Below, in pieces: positions 1 to 9,727 of a stretch of DNA of 64,000 bases; position 1 is the first letter of the stretch; every line of letters begins with the position of its first letter. Location of the stretch: NCBI GenBank assembly GCA_023014335.1, contig JAECYW010000004.1, positions 3,720,001-3,784,000 on the forward strand. Reading direction: 5' to 3'. The notes under the pieces are model-generated. The model did not search any database. It worked only from the letters and a program-made list of their open reading frames with translations, and was not told the DNA's origin. This stretch comes from Galerina marginata. Its lineage: Eukaryota > Basidiomycota > Agaricomycetes > Agaricales > Galerinaceae. The position numbers were made by a program, and so were the translations under genes.

Positions 1-173
1 GCACAAGGGGAGCTAGAACCCCGAGCCCGGAGGATTTCTGCTTCAATTCAATTCCGACTCCCGAGTCCCAACGATCCTCCTTGTTTATCTTGTCGATTTT
101 CTTCTAGTCTCAGAACGAAGTTCCCCGATCCAGGTCATCGATGCTTTGAACTTGCACGTGGACCTTCTCAAAA

Positions 174-1595
174 ATGACTGAAAAAACCCGCTTGGAGTAT
201 AAGAAGTTTGCAGCTTGCATCGAGGTGGACGGAAAAGAACTCACTTGCTATGCCATGGACACGAATAAGAAGGAGAACCACGTCAGCTGTTGGGTTGCGT
301 CAGAGGAAGGCAAGGTGGGCTGCCATTGTTGTTCTATCGGCCGCGCTCGTCAGGCTTACATCTCGATTGTCATGCATCGGCAGAACTTCGCAATCAAACT
401 AAGCAAAGATGAAACTAAAGCGAATTGCCGAGTTTCCGTACAAGTGGATGGAAAGAGAGTTGGACAGAGTCATTGCAAAAGGAAGAAAAGCAGGTTCCGT
501 TATGATGCCCTCCAAACGTCGAGTACGACCGAACGGTTATTTATGTTTGCCCCTCTACAAACCACTGGTAAGTTGCAAAGTTTGACTGCGAGCTTTTTGA
601 CTCCCGTGGACGCTCATACATCCCAGATGACGACAATTACGCCGACTTGGCATCTCATCTGTCTAAAACTGCCAAAGAACTTGGCGAGATATCTCTGAAG
701 ATTCACCGCGTAACGCGTCTTACTACCGTGCAATGTGCCCGCAAGAAAACCAGTGATATTGAGTCTGAACTCGTACCGAAGCCACTGAAGGTACACGAAA
801 GCTCGAGGAAGGCGGTTACCATGCCTCACCAGATTGCGTCAGTTAGCTCTTATCCTTTTCATTTTGACGATTATTCTCTCGGCTCAAAAGATTCGAACCT
901 AGTTTTGGAGAACAGAGAAAAAGGGGCCAGAAAAACACGTCCGGAATGCATACAACTACATCATGCGATGTTCATGAATTACTTGCTACATTCGTGTTTA
1001 GATACCGACCACTGGGTGCGCTTTTTTTGCTTCAAAAAAATCAACACCTTACCCAGCCTTTCTTAGACGTTCTCCGTGCATGTGGTATCGTGCATAGCCA
1101 GCCTACTCTACCTAGCATGGAAGTCCCTCGAGGTGAATCATCTTTAACAGAAGGTCCGACTACAGGAATGCCTCAAGCAGAGGTGCAAGAAGCAGAAGTG
1201 GAAGCGGGCCAAGAAGACCCTGACGACATATATTTTCCAGAGGCTCTCCACCCCCTTGAGAACTCCACTGTCTCGAGTAGCATCACATCTCCACTGGACC
1301 TTGAAAACCTGGTGGAGGTCAAGCCAAAACAGGAGGAAGGCAAGCCTGATGTAAGTGAGGATGACGATGACGAGGTGACCAAAACTCTAATGGTGTGTTC
1401 TCTTTCTGCTAAGATGCCGTAATTTGGGTGTTGATTGTAGGTATGCAATCCATGCTCTAGGCTGAAGTCGAAAGGAGAAGAAACGAGAAACGCAAAGCAA
1501 AGGAAGCCGCCGCTGGCCAAAGGAAAAGGATAAAACGAGAGGTCCTTACATTCTTCAAGCCAGGAGAAGTTCCTAAAGTCATTGATTTGACATAA
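174..1595 (+). CDS. DUF7918-type protein, copy 1, with C-terminal SUMO-interacting motif
   Basis: Spliced gene. Exon 1 is 174-314 (ends EEGK), exon 2 384-567, exon 3 starts at 627, and the last exon is 1461-1595 (45 codons with stop). The exon junctions near 840-950 are uncertain. Exon 1 has the DUF7918 start pattern (WIEVDGKEL-like, then SCW-ASEEGK). A DDDN motif opens exon 3, and ATFVFRYRPL follows near 985-1015. The C-terminal part is acidic (SEDDDDEVTK), then strongly basic (RRRNEKRKAK and RKRIKRE, a likely bipartite NLS). It ends exactly in VIDLT-stop, a canonical SUMO-interacting core, with IKRE (psi-K-x-E) just before. DUF7918 is a basidiomycete family of unknown function, so a nuclear SUMO-linked role is inference. 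Copy 2 is a close tandem paralogue. Confidence 0.72.
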
Positions 1596-3122
1596 TTTGG
1601 TTCATTTTGGCGGTCGTACAATGTACTTGGTGGTCATCCGAACACTAAAAGCACTTCGTGGAGAGTCCGGTATTAGTCCCACATCCAGCAAAATCACGAC
1701 ATATGATTCGGTCTTTTGCATCTTTGTTCGTGTTTCAATTCATTAGTGGTAACGTTGCAGTCTCTCGTCGCCTTGCTTCCACTTTGAATATCGATTGATT
1801 AAAAGCGTTATTTCAAGCGTTCTTCGAACGAACAAAGTTTGACTCTCCTAATTCTGATGGGTTCATGGATTCACCGAGGCTAAGGTAACACCGCATTTTG
1901 CAAGGGCGAGTATAACTACTTTTCGGCAGATTAGAGTATATCAACGGAATAGTTTGCCAATCGTCGGGTATCCGCACTTGCAGGTATACATATCCTAGTC
2001 CAGGAGAGTTTTGATTGAGTTGGGAGTGCTAGATGGTGCTTATGTGCCCTTGGTAAACATTGATCACAAGGTGAAAATTCCTCCAGCCCAACCCAGACTT
2101 TCAACTAACTTGTTTGAAGAATTGCTCTCTGGCTTACAGTATCAGAATTATCTTGAACGTCGACGGGGCGAGCTGAACAATTGCAATTTACCCGCTTCTC
2201 AACTGCCCATTCGAAGTTCTTTGTAGGAATCATTGACCAGACTAGTCTTTATAATCCATTAGGATTAGTTCTGGAATCATATCCGTCACCTTTCCTTTCG
2301 ACCGGCGCCGCGGATGGTTGTCAAGCTCGCTTAAGCCTTGTCCTGGCGCCTGAGGTTGAACGTTGAGGAGCTAATCATGCGTTCACGTACCCGATTCTAT
2401 TCAAATTGGTTTATACAGCAGGCTACAACGAATGCGTCGAACAAGTTCCGGTGGTTGTAAAAATGTGAGAGGCGCCAAAGCTAGATGAGGCTGAGCGCCA
2501 ATCATCGTCAGCACGTGACGATGAAGTCAACGGTAAGCCGCTTGACTAAACCTTCTTATTTATCAACTCATACTTTCCCCGCACTTGAAAATGTCTGCAC
2601 GCAGAGTCGGATCTTGGTATGGAGGAACATATATGAGAAGTTATCGAAAGCGGCGACGTTTCTAAGCTCCAGTACGACGTCTAATATTATCGTCGGGATC
2701 CGTGAAAACTTGAATATATTACGGGAACCCACTCCAGCTATTTGAATGTCAGTCAGTGCGCTCTCGACGGGCGGCATACGCTGATGGAGATTTCTGCACA
2801 GCCCACCGGAACATTGAAATCTACTCACAACCTTACTCGCTGCTCCAATCGCCTTCGGAGTTCGACTGTCAGTGGCAATCCTTTAGGAATAGGGTCTTGG
2901 GGAGAATTTTATTATATGTACTGACGTGCATTATACCCACATGTCACCACTCCCTTGCCGGATCTTATGTTCTGCCCGAGTTCCGCCCTTTACCCTTTCT
3001 GAAGGGATTTCAATTAATTTCCCAGCGTTCCTCCGCCTTTCCATTGCTTATTTATTCTAGGCTCAAAGCGAAATTTCCCAATCCCGTTAACGCTTCGAAC
3101 TTGGCCGTGGGCACTCTCCAAA
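1596..3122. other. Intergenic region between DUF7918 copies 1 and 2
   Basis: I find no supported gene. Short ORFs near 2011-2226, 2485-2745 and 2742-2924 have no recognisable domain and no coherent exon chain. The last ~180 bases (about 2940-3122) resemble the promoter of copy 1 (1-173), including a CTTCGAACTT/CTTTGAACTT stretch before the ATG, which fits tandem duplication including regulatory DNA. Confidence 0.5.
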
Positions 3123-4488
3123 TGCCTGAAAAAACCCGCTTGGAGTATAAGAAGTTTGCAGCTTGGATCGAGGTGGACGGAAAAGAACTCACTTGTTATG
3201 CCCCGGACCTGAATAAAAAGGAGAAACACATCAGCTGTTGGATTGCGTCAGAGGAGGGCAAGGTGGGCTGTCATTGTTGTTCTATCGGTCGCGCTCGTCT
3301 TATATCCCCTGCGTTGGCAGAATTTCACAATCAAAGTAAGGAAAGGAAAAACTAAAGCGGATTGCCGGATTTCTGCACATGTGGATGGAAAGCAAATTGG
3401 AAGGAATCATTGCGAGAGGAAGAAAATCTGTTGGATCCGTTATGATTCCCTTAGAACCTCGAGTACGATCCAACGGTTAATTATGTTTGCCCCTTTACAA
3501 ACCACTGGTAAGTTGCGAAGTTTAATTGCGAGTTATTTGAACATCTTAGACGCACATACATCCCAGATGAAGACAACGCCGACTCGGCAGTCTTTCTGTC
3601 GGAATCTGCCAAAGAGCTTGGCAAGATATCTCTGAAGATCCACCGCATAACGGGTCTTAATACTGTGCAGTGTACCCGCAAGAAAACCGAGTCCGAATGT
3701 GTTCCAGTGCCACTGAAGGTACCCGAAAGCTCGACGAAGGCAGCCGACATGCCTCACCAGGTCGCGTCAGTCAACTTTATCCTTGCTATTTTTCTTCTCG
3801 GCTGAAATTTGGGCCTAGCTTTGGGGAACAAAGAAATAAAAACACCTCTGAATTTCGTGCAACTTGCGATGTTCACGAATTACTTGCTACATTTGTGTTT
3901 AGATATCGACCATTGGGTGCGCTTCTTTTGACTTCGAAAAAATTAACACCTTACCCAGCCGTTCTTAGGAGTTCTCCGCTCATGTGGTATCGTGCGTGGC
4001 GAGCCTGCTCTACCCAACATAGTGGTTCTTCGAGGAGAATCGTCTTTAACAGGAGGCCTGAGCACAGGAATTGCTCAAATCGAGGTCCCAGTACGCCCAG
4101 AAGACCCCGATGACATGCATCCTCCTGAGGCTCTCCAACCCCTTGAGAATTCTACTGTCCCGAGCAGCGTCGTATCTCCACCGGACCTCGAAAACCAGGC
4201 AGAGGTACCGCCAAAACAGGAGGAAGACAAACCTGATATAAGTGACGACGACGATGATGAGGTGACCAAAGTTTTGATGGTGTGCCTCGTTTTCGCTGCG
4301 TTGTCGTAATTTGGGTGCTGACTGTTTGCATACAATTCACTTTCTAGGCTGAAGTTGAAAAGAGGAGAAACGAAAAACGCAAAGCGAAGGAAGCCGCTGG
4401 CGCTGAAAGGAAAAGGATAAAACAAGAGGCGGGGGTTCTCACGTTCTTCAAGCCAGGAGAAATTCCCGAAGTCATTGATTTGACATAA
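3123..4488 (+). CDS. DUF7918-type protein, copy 2, with C-terminal SUMO-interacting motif
   Basis: Paralogue of copy 1 with the same exon plan. Exon 1 starts MPEKTRLEYKKF and ends EEGK before a GTGGGC donor. Exon 2 begins NFTIKVRKGK and carries the C-x-I-x-x-HVDGK core. Exon 3 opens DEDN. ATFVFRYRPL is encoded near 3890-3925. The last exon (4348-4488) codes for a lysine/arginine-rich NLS-like stretch, then IKQE (psi-K-x-E), FFKPGEIPE and VIDLT-stop. The acidic run SDDDDDEVTK precedes the last intron. The start at 3123 is set by alignment with copy 1. A conserved 3' flank (about 4500-4900) recurs at 16220-16640 and 20150-20540. Biochemical function is unknown; the SUMO reading is inference. 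Confidence 0.75.
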
Positions 4489-7400
4489 TTTGGTTCACGT
4501 TTTGCGGGCGTACAAAGGATATGGAGCCATCCGACTAATATAAGCACCTTGCGGAGAGTCTTGGGGGAGTTGTAGATGGCATTGGTGTCGTTATGGCAAA
4601 GATTATGGATTATGCAGTTTGGGTAAAGCAACGTAAAGAGAATATTAATTCGGTCCTCAGCTGCAATTGTAAAATATTTTTTCAGTTATTTCACTACCTC
4701 TTAAGCTTTCTCCAATACCGCAGTGTATACCCGCGAGGTGAACATGCTGTCAGATGCATTCCACTCACGAGATAAGAAAGCGCCCAGGAGATGACTTTTC
4801 TCGGCCAAGAACCAGTATTCCGAGTCGAGATTTGTAACGCGCAACTTGTAGTATGCGTTGAAGTTGCCGTCAGTGTATTCCGAACTTGGTGTTGAAGGCC
4901 GATGCTTCGCACGGCAAAACTCGTCCCCAGTCGGATCAGATTCTTGGGTCCCCATATTATGGTGAACTGTGATATTTATTAATATCAGTCGTCAGTGCAG
5001 AACCTATCTGGCGGGCCGCTCGTCGCCAACCTCCGGTTGGCTCCTCGTGGCCCGTTATCTCATTCCTAGGATTCTTCTAAGTACAGTTACTTGTTTTGTA
5101 GGCCATTGCATAGCATGGCATATCCGAGTCCTTTTTTCTCTTACTCCAACGTGTTTCATCTAAGAAAAGTATTTTATAAGATGTTTAACTAGTGTACTAC
5201 TATACTCAAATAACGGCAGATCCGGACTGCTGCTGCCTCCAATGTCAGGCCCCAGCTGCGATGCGCTGTGCGCAGCTCGAGTCTCGACAGTCGACGCGTT
5301 GGAGCTGCATCGCCTGTGAAGCTGCGCGGTGGCTGTGACCTAAGCAAGGTGCCAGATAACGAGGAACTAAGTGGAGGAAGCAATGGGCAGCGGCGTGGCA
5401 TAACCTGCATCGGTCTCGGAAGCGGTAGTGGTGGCATCGGCCAGAGATGGCAGTAGTAGGGCCGCGCTGTCATCCACATTGAGGTGAGGAGCGGCGGTGT
5501 GGCTATATCGGCCTCATCGACGACGTGGGGAGGCGTCGACCATATTTGTTTAAGGTGGAAGAGGCGGTGGGAAGTAGCAGCCAACAGAGGGGGATGTCGC
5601 GCACATTAAGCCATTGACTAAGCAGATGCGGACCTACGTTGACGCAGGTCTGGGAAGTAGCGCGACAAAGTACGTAGATAGAGGCGACGCGGGAGGTTGT
5701 AATCGTGACCGTTATGGAGATAATGGCGGTTGAACGAGTTAGTAGACGGGGTGATTAGGGCAGCGCAGGATATCGCCAATGTTGCAGACGAGGTCAACAG
5801 GCAAGAGGTTGATCGGGGATGCAACCGTCAGAAAGGAGAGGTTGAAAGATAGCGAGAACATCGTACTTTTTAGCGAATCGGCTGACAGTCTCCCTTACTG
5901 CTGCTGTGTCTACGTTTATGCCTTTGTCTCAGAGAAGCGGGAGAAGTGCTGATGTTCGCCAACAGGCAAGGGGTAGTGTTGACAGTGCGAAAGTGGGTGA
6001 CAACAGCCCCACATCGAGGAAGTGGACATGGTGAAACATGTCGACGCGCAGGCACCGTAGAAGAGGCAGAGAAGTGGAGTGGCGTGGACTCAGACCAACG
6101 AAGTGGATGGAGTGAGCTCGGGGGTGATTGGTCATGTCATCTGCGTCGAGGTTCGAGATAGAGGCGACATGTCAGCATAGCCTCTGTGCACGAGAACGAT
6201 GTCGACGAGGGGGGCCGGCGTTGATCACAGCCATGGCGAATGCGGGTTCTTCGCCAACGTCGGAACACCTAGCGCGAGTCTGCACGCGACGGACGTCACA
6301 AAACCGCGGGGTGTCATAGGGTGCCGACTCACTGACTGGCACTGAGATATGGCGAAAAAAAATGTGGGTTATAAGCTGCACAGCGGGGTTCGTTTTCGCG
6401 ACGCACCTTGTGTGTTCCCAGTGTCCACTCACCCAATGCCCTTCGTCAACCTTGATTTCTGGCCCCACATCCTCATTGGTGGGGAGGGGCACTCGGAGCG
6501 GTGCTGGACGTCATCTCGGCCATGTAGATGGGACGGTGGGACGGTGGCGGAAGGTGAACGTTGAACGTTGAAGCTTGAAGTTGTTACCGACGGTAACGGA
6601 AATAGAAGCGGGGCTAAAAATAGGTCGCGGGGTTTGCCGGCTAAATGAGCGTAACAAGGCCAAAAATTGGCTGGGTCCAGAGAATAAAAGAACGAGCCCT
6701 ATAAATAGGACTCGTAACAGACATTTCACTAAGCAAAGTGACTATTTTTTGAGGTTCTATTTTACTACAAGCGCATTCGCACGCTTCGCGTGCTCATTTG
6801 GCTTTAGCTTAATTCCTACCAACAGTTTGAATTTAAAAAGACTGAAATTCGCTTAATTGAGAGTTACAGATTTGTTAAATATTTAAGAAAGGGAAACTAC
6901 AGACTACGGAATAAACCTACAGTGAAAATCATTCTTGCAGAGGCGGAATCATTCTCGAGACACAGCTACTACCTGTGCCTATGTTTGGTAAGACAAAACG
7001 GTGCACTTCTAAAAAATGCGAACAGCACACCATTTCTGTTTCTGTAAAGTCGGCGCACTTCGCGCGGCCCCCTCTGTCCTGAATGACCTCCGGCTAGATA
7101 AATAAAACTTTTGCATGCACTTGTGGCCCTAGCTTAATCCCTATCAGCAGTTTGAATCTAAAAAGACTGAAATATGAGAGTTACAAATTTGTTACATATT
7201 TAAGCAAGAGAAACTACTGACTTGGGAATAAACCTATGCTGAAAATGATTTTGCAGAGGCGGAATCGTTCTCGGGACAGCTGAAACCTAATGCCTAAGTT
7301 GGTAAGACAAAAAGTGACGGAGTCTGCCTGCAAAAGGGGAGTTACCATTCAAAAGTGTGACGTGCCGAAAAAGTAAACAGGTGGAGCACCCCCAACAAAA

Positions 7401-7680
7401 GAGAGAAGCGCGCTGGCAAGAAAAGGTCAAAAGTGATAGCTGGAAGGGTCCGAGAAAGAGAAAATAGAGCGCTCTACATAGAGACACAACAGCGGGGAAC
7501 GGGACCGGCAGCGGGATCGCGCCCAAGATGGGCTGAGCCAGGCCTGAGAAAGTCCTTGGCATCTAGCTACTTTCGTTCTTAGGATTCAAGAACAGTGGAA
7601 TTGATTCCAAAGATAAAATTTTTAAAATGCCGTTTCCGTGCGTGTTGGATGAGCGCTACATGTCTAGCGCTCAAGCACCG
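4489..7680. other. Gene-poor repeat-rich DNA
   Basis: No gene is supported. 4500-4900 is the duplicated DUF7918 3' flank. A ~35-45 bp element containing the palindrome CCAACCTCCGGTTGG lies at about 5010-5055 and recurs near 13300-13345. 5190-6560 is GC-rich low-complexity DNA whose ORFs look random. About 6800-7000 and 7125-7315 are two diverged direct copies of one sequence. The region runs up to the target duplication of the hAT element at 7681. Confidence 0.5.
6800..7315. repeat. Diverged direct repeat, two copies about 320 bp apart
   Basis: Both copies share AAAAAGACTGAAAT, GAGAGTTACA.ATTTGTTA.ATATTTAAG, then GGAATAAACCTA, GCAGAGGCGGAATC.TTCTCG and TTGGTAAGACAAAA in the same order. Copy 1 lies at about 6800-7000 and copy 2 at about 7125-7315. 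No coding capacity is recognisable. It could be a decayed transposable-element duplication. Confidence 0.6.
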
Positions 7681-7688
7681 GATTTACT
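7681..7688 (+). repeat. Left target-site duplication of hAT element (GATTTACT)
   Basis: GATTTACT directly precedes the terminal CAGTGTTGGA at 7689. The same eight bases follow the other terminus at 12779-12786. An 8-bp target duplication is the hallmark of hAT transposons. Confidence 0.93.
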
Positions 7689-7759
7689 CAGTGTTGGACC
7701 TAAGGGTTAAACGTTAATAACGTTTAAGGGTTAATAACATGTTAAGGTTAAGGGTTAAA

Positions 7760-7764
7760 ATCAG
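7760..7764 (+). repeat. Left target-site duplication of LTR element (ATCAG)
   Basis: ATCAG directly precedes the TGTTG start of the left LTR and recurs directly after the right LTR at 9401-9405. Five bases is the usual Copia-type duplication length. Confidence 0.92.
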
Positions 7765-7951
7765 TGTTGAAATAAACTTAGCAGGAGCGGAGAATGGACC
7801 TTGAGGAATGAGGAAAAAGCCAGGTATATTACGTTTGACCTAGGGAGCTCGTAGGCAAACGGATGAGAAAAGGAAAGAGCATACAAGCTATGATTAAAGG
7901 TGTGATTATGTAAGACTACCAAAAGCGTAACTAGCTTGCCAAATTCCAACA
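7765..7951 (-). repeat. LTR (3' LTR in element orientation)
   Basis: 187-bp long terminal repeat beginning TGTTG and ending CAACA. By eye it differs from the LTR at 9214-9400 at only two positions (gcgg/gcag near 7788 and tatg/tacg near 7891). The purine tract GAGGAGGAG (plus strand CTCCTCCTC, 7952-7960) abuts it internally and marks it as the 3' LTR of an element read on -. Confidence 0.93.
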
Positions 7952-8026
7952 CTCCTCCTCAAGCTATGAAGCATAACAACAAAATATAAAGATATAAAAC
8001 TAAAGAGAGGAAGTAGAATAAAGAAA

Positions 8027-8968
8027 TTAATTACCAGACCAGACTCCATCTGAGTCATTGGCATCTTCGTCTTCTTCATGAGTGACAAAAGCAGATTCGG
8101 GTTCGTCGTCATCATCGACTACATTGGCATTTGCGATGGCGTCCGAGTCGCGAGTGGGGCAGACTGCACGAACGTGTCCAACTCCTCCGCATTTGTGGCA
8201 GATAATCTTCGACATGTCATTTGAAGGGGCAAACTTGGATGACTTTCCTTGCCGTCAATGGGGTCCATGGTGTGTGACAGCCATAGCCTCGTCGGTAGTG
8301 TCTGGATCGGAAGGCATAGTTGGTGCGATGACATTACGGAGGCGACCTTCTTCATTCATAAGACGGGTTACAACGTCCTCGAAGGTGAGAGAGGCGATGG
8401 GGGTACCGGTGATGCTGACAATAACAGGTTGGTAGATGGGAGGAAGGCCATTCAAAAGAACACTGATCCTGTCAAAATCGGAAACGATAGAGGGCCTGGT
8501 GGTAGAAAAAGAAGCAGGGAAAATGGTGGAAATGGATGAGTCATCCTCTTCAGCCTTGTAACATTCCTCCAAGCAATAAGCAGCATGGCGAATACTGGCA
8601 ACGTAGGAAGCAATGGTGGATCCGGGGGGCATAGAGAATTTAAGGAAATCCATACGCATTGTGAGCAAAACTCCCAAACCACGTGCACGGTGAATTCGGG
8701 CAAGATTCTTCCAAATAACGGCTGGGTCCTCCTCGTTCCTGACATGGGGAAGCTGGGAAGTTTCCATTCCTAGAATAATTCTGGAACGGGCAGAGCGCTG
8801 CTTCTCCACAAAGGTCTTGACACCTTTGGAGTTTGGTCCGGTGGTTGGCATGATGTCCCGGCCACTAACAACACCAAAGAGTCCTTTCTCCTCCAGAAAG
8901 GCTTCCATCAATATCTTCCAATCATCGTAGTTGGTCTCGTTGAGCTTGTCGAAGGGCAGTGAAGGCAT
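8027..8968 (-). pseudogene. Copia-type Gag with one in-frame stop
   Basis: Reading on - from the ATG at 8968 (MPSLPFDKLNETNYDDWK), the N-terminal part is the UBN2/Gag-like fold common to Copia elements (LNETNYDDWK, IWKNLARIHRARG, SYVASIRHAAYCLEE, LLNGLPPIYQPVIVSI). TGA at 8255-8257 interrupts the frame. The same frame then continues into a CCHC zinc knuckle (C-HKC-GGVGHVRAVC) and an acidic tail to 8027. The stop occupies the place of a likely CGA codon, consistent with a C-to-T change. Total length is about 313 codons. Translation may give a truncated Gag without the knuckle, or readthrough. The upstream ATG at 9136 is less likely because 8969-9136 resembles untranslated leader. Confidence 0.85.
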
Positions 8969-9213
8969 GATCAATATGATCAGATAAGAGATAATGACTT
9001 TGATAAGGGTTTGTTTCCAGTGTGCCTCAGCAGTGACTGTGAGCTCGCAGGCTATTCCGGTGTACTGACGTAGTAGTGACCGTGGGCGCAATCCGGTGTG
9101 CGACAGGCAGTGACCGTGAAGATTCCGGTGTGTCAAAGACAGAGGCCGTGAAAGGAGGTGCCAATTTGTGTCTGGTGACAGATGCTGTGATCCTGCAACA
9201 GGAGATCCGTTTG

Positions 9214-9400
9214 TGTTGAAATAAACTTAGCAGGAGCAGAGAATGGACCTTGAGGAATGAGGAAAAAGCCAGGTATATTACGTTTGACCTAGGGAGCTCG
9301 TAGGCAAACGGATGAGAAAAGGAAAGAGCATACAAGCTACGATTAAAGGTGTGATTATGTAAGACTACCAAAAGCGTAACTAGCTTGCCAAATTCCAACA
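9214..9400 (-). repeat. LTR (5' LTR in element orientation)
   Basis: 187-bp direct copy of 7765-7951 with the same TGTTG...CAACA ends. It is followed at once by the second ATCAG target duplication. In element orientation it should carry the promoter for the gag transcript. Confidence 0.93.
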
Positions 9401-9727
9401 ATCAGCTGAATGCGATTTGAAGCCTTAATTAAGCCTTAAGATATATGACGCAATGAGGCGGCTGCTGACCACGCGCCGTTTTGAACTTGGTGCGCTTGTG
9501 GTTCACCATCTCTCGTCTATTTTGCTTCCGTTATAACTACCTTGCATTTCCTCCATTTTAATCTTAGATGTACAGTCTATACCTTGTGATATGAGCGCTC
9601 AGCGGCATGTATTCCCCATGAATACAGTTTCAACTATTTTGTGTCAGGTTATCCAACTCCCGAGTCCTTCTGCTTGCTCCAAACTTGAACATCGTCGGGC
9701 TAGTTGGTTACGTTCTTTCAAACAGCG

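Larger units (their letters stand above)
7765..9400 (-). mobile_element. Gag-only Copia-type LTR retrotransposon (TR-GAG-like)
   Basis: Two 187-bp LTRs flank about 1.26 kb that codes only for a Copia-type Gag. There is no protease, integrase, reverse transcriptase or RNase H, so the element is non-autonomous. ATCAG target duplications (7760-7764 and 9401-9405) and near-identical LTRs show a clean, recent insertion. A polypurine tract at 7952-7960 supports minus-strand transcription. The site lies inside the left subterminal region of the hAT element, so this insertion is the younger event. No clear tRNA primer-binding site was recognised next to 9214. Confidence 0.92.

Noticed and set aside
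5189..5584. 131-residue proline-rich ORF on the minus strand
   Set aside because: Composition follows local GC-rich low complexity; no domain, no splicing context, overlaps another ORF on +.
7690..7760. TTAAGGG-like repeats suggesting an internal telomere tract
   Set aside because: The words are irregular and confined to the hAT ends; they fit subterminal transposase-binding repeats better than TTAGGG telomere DNA.
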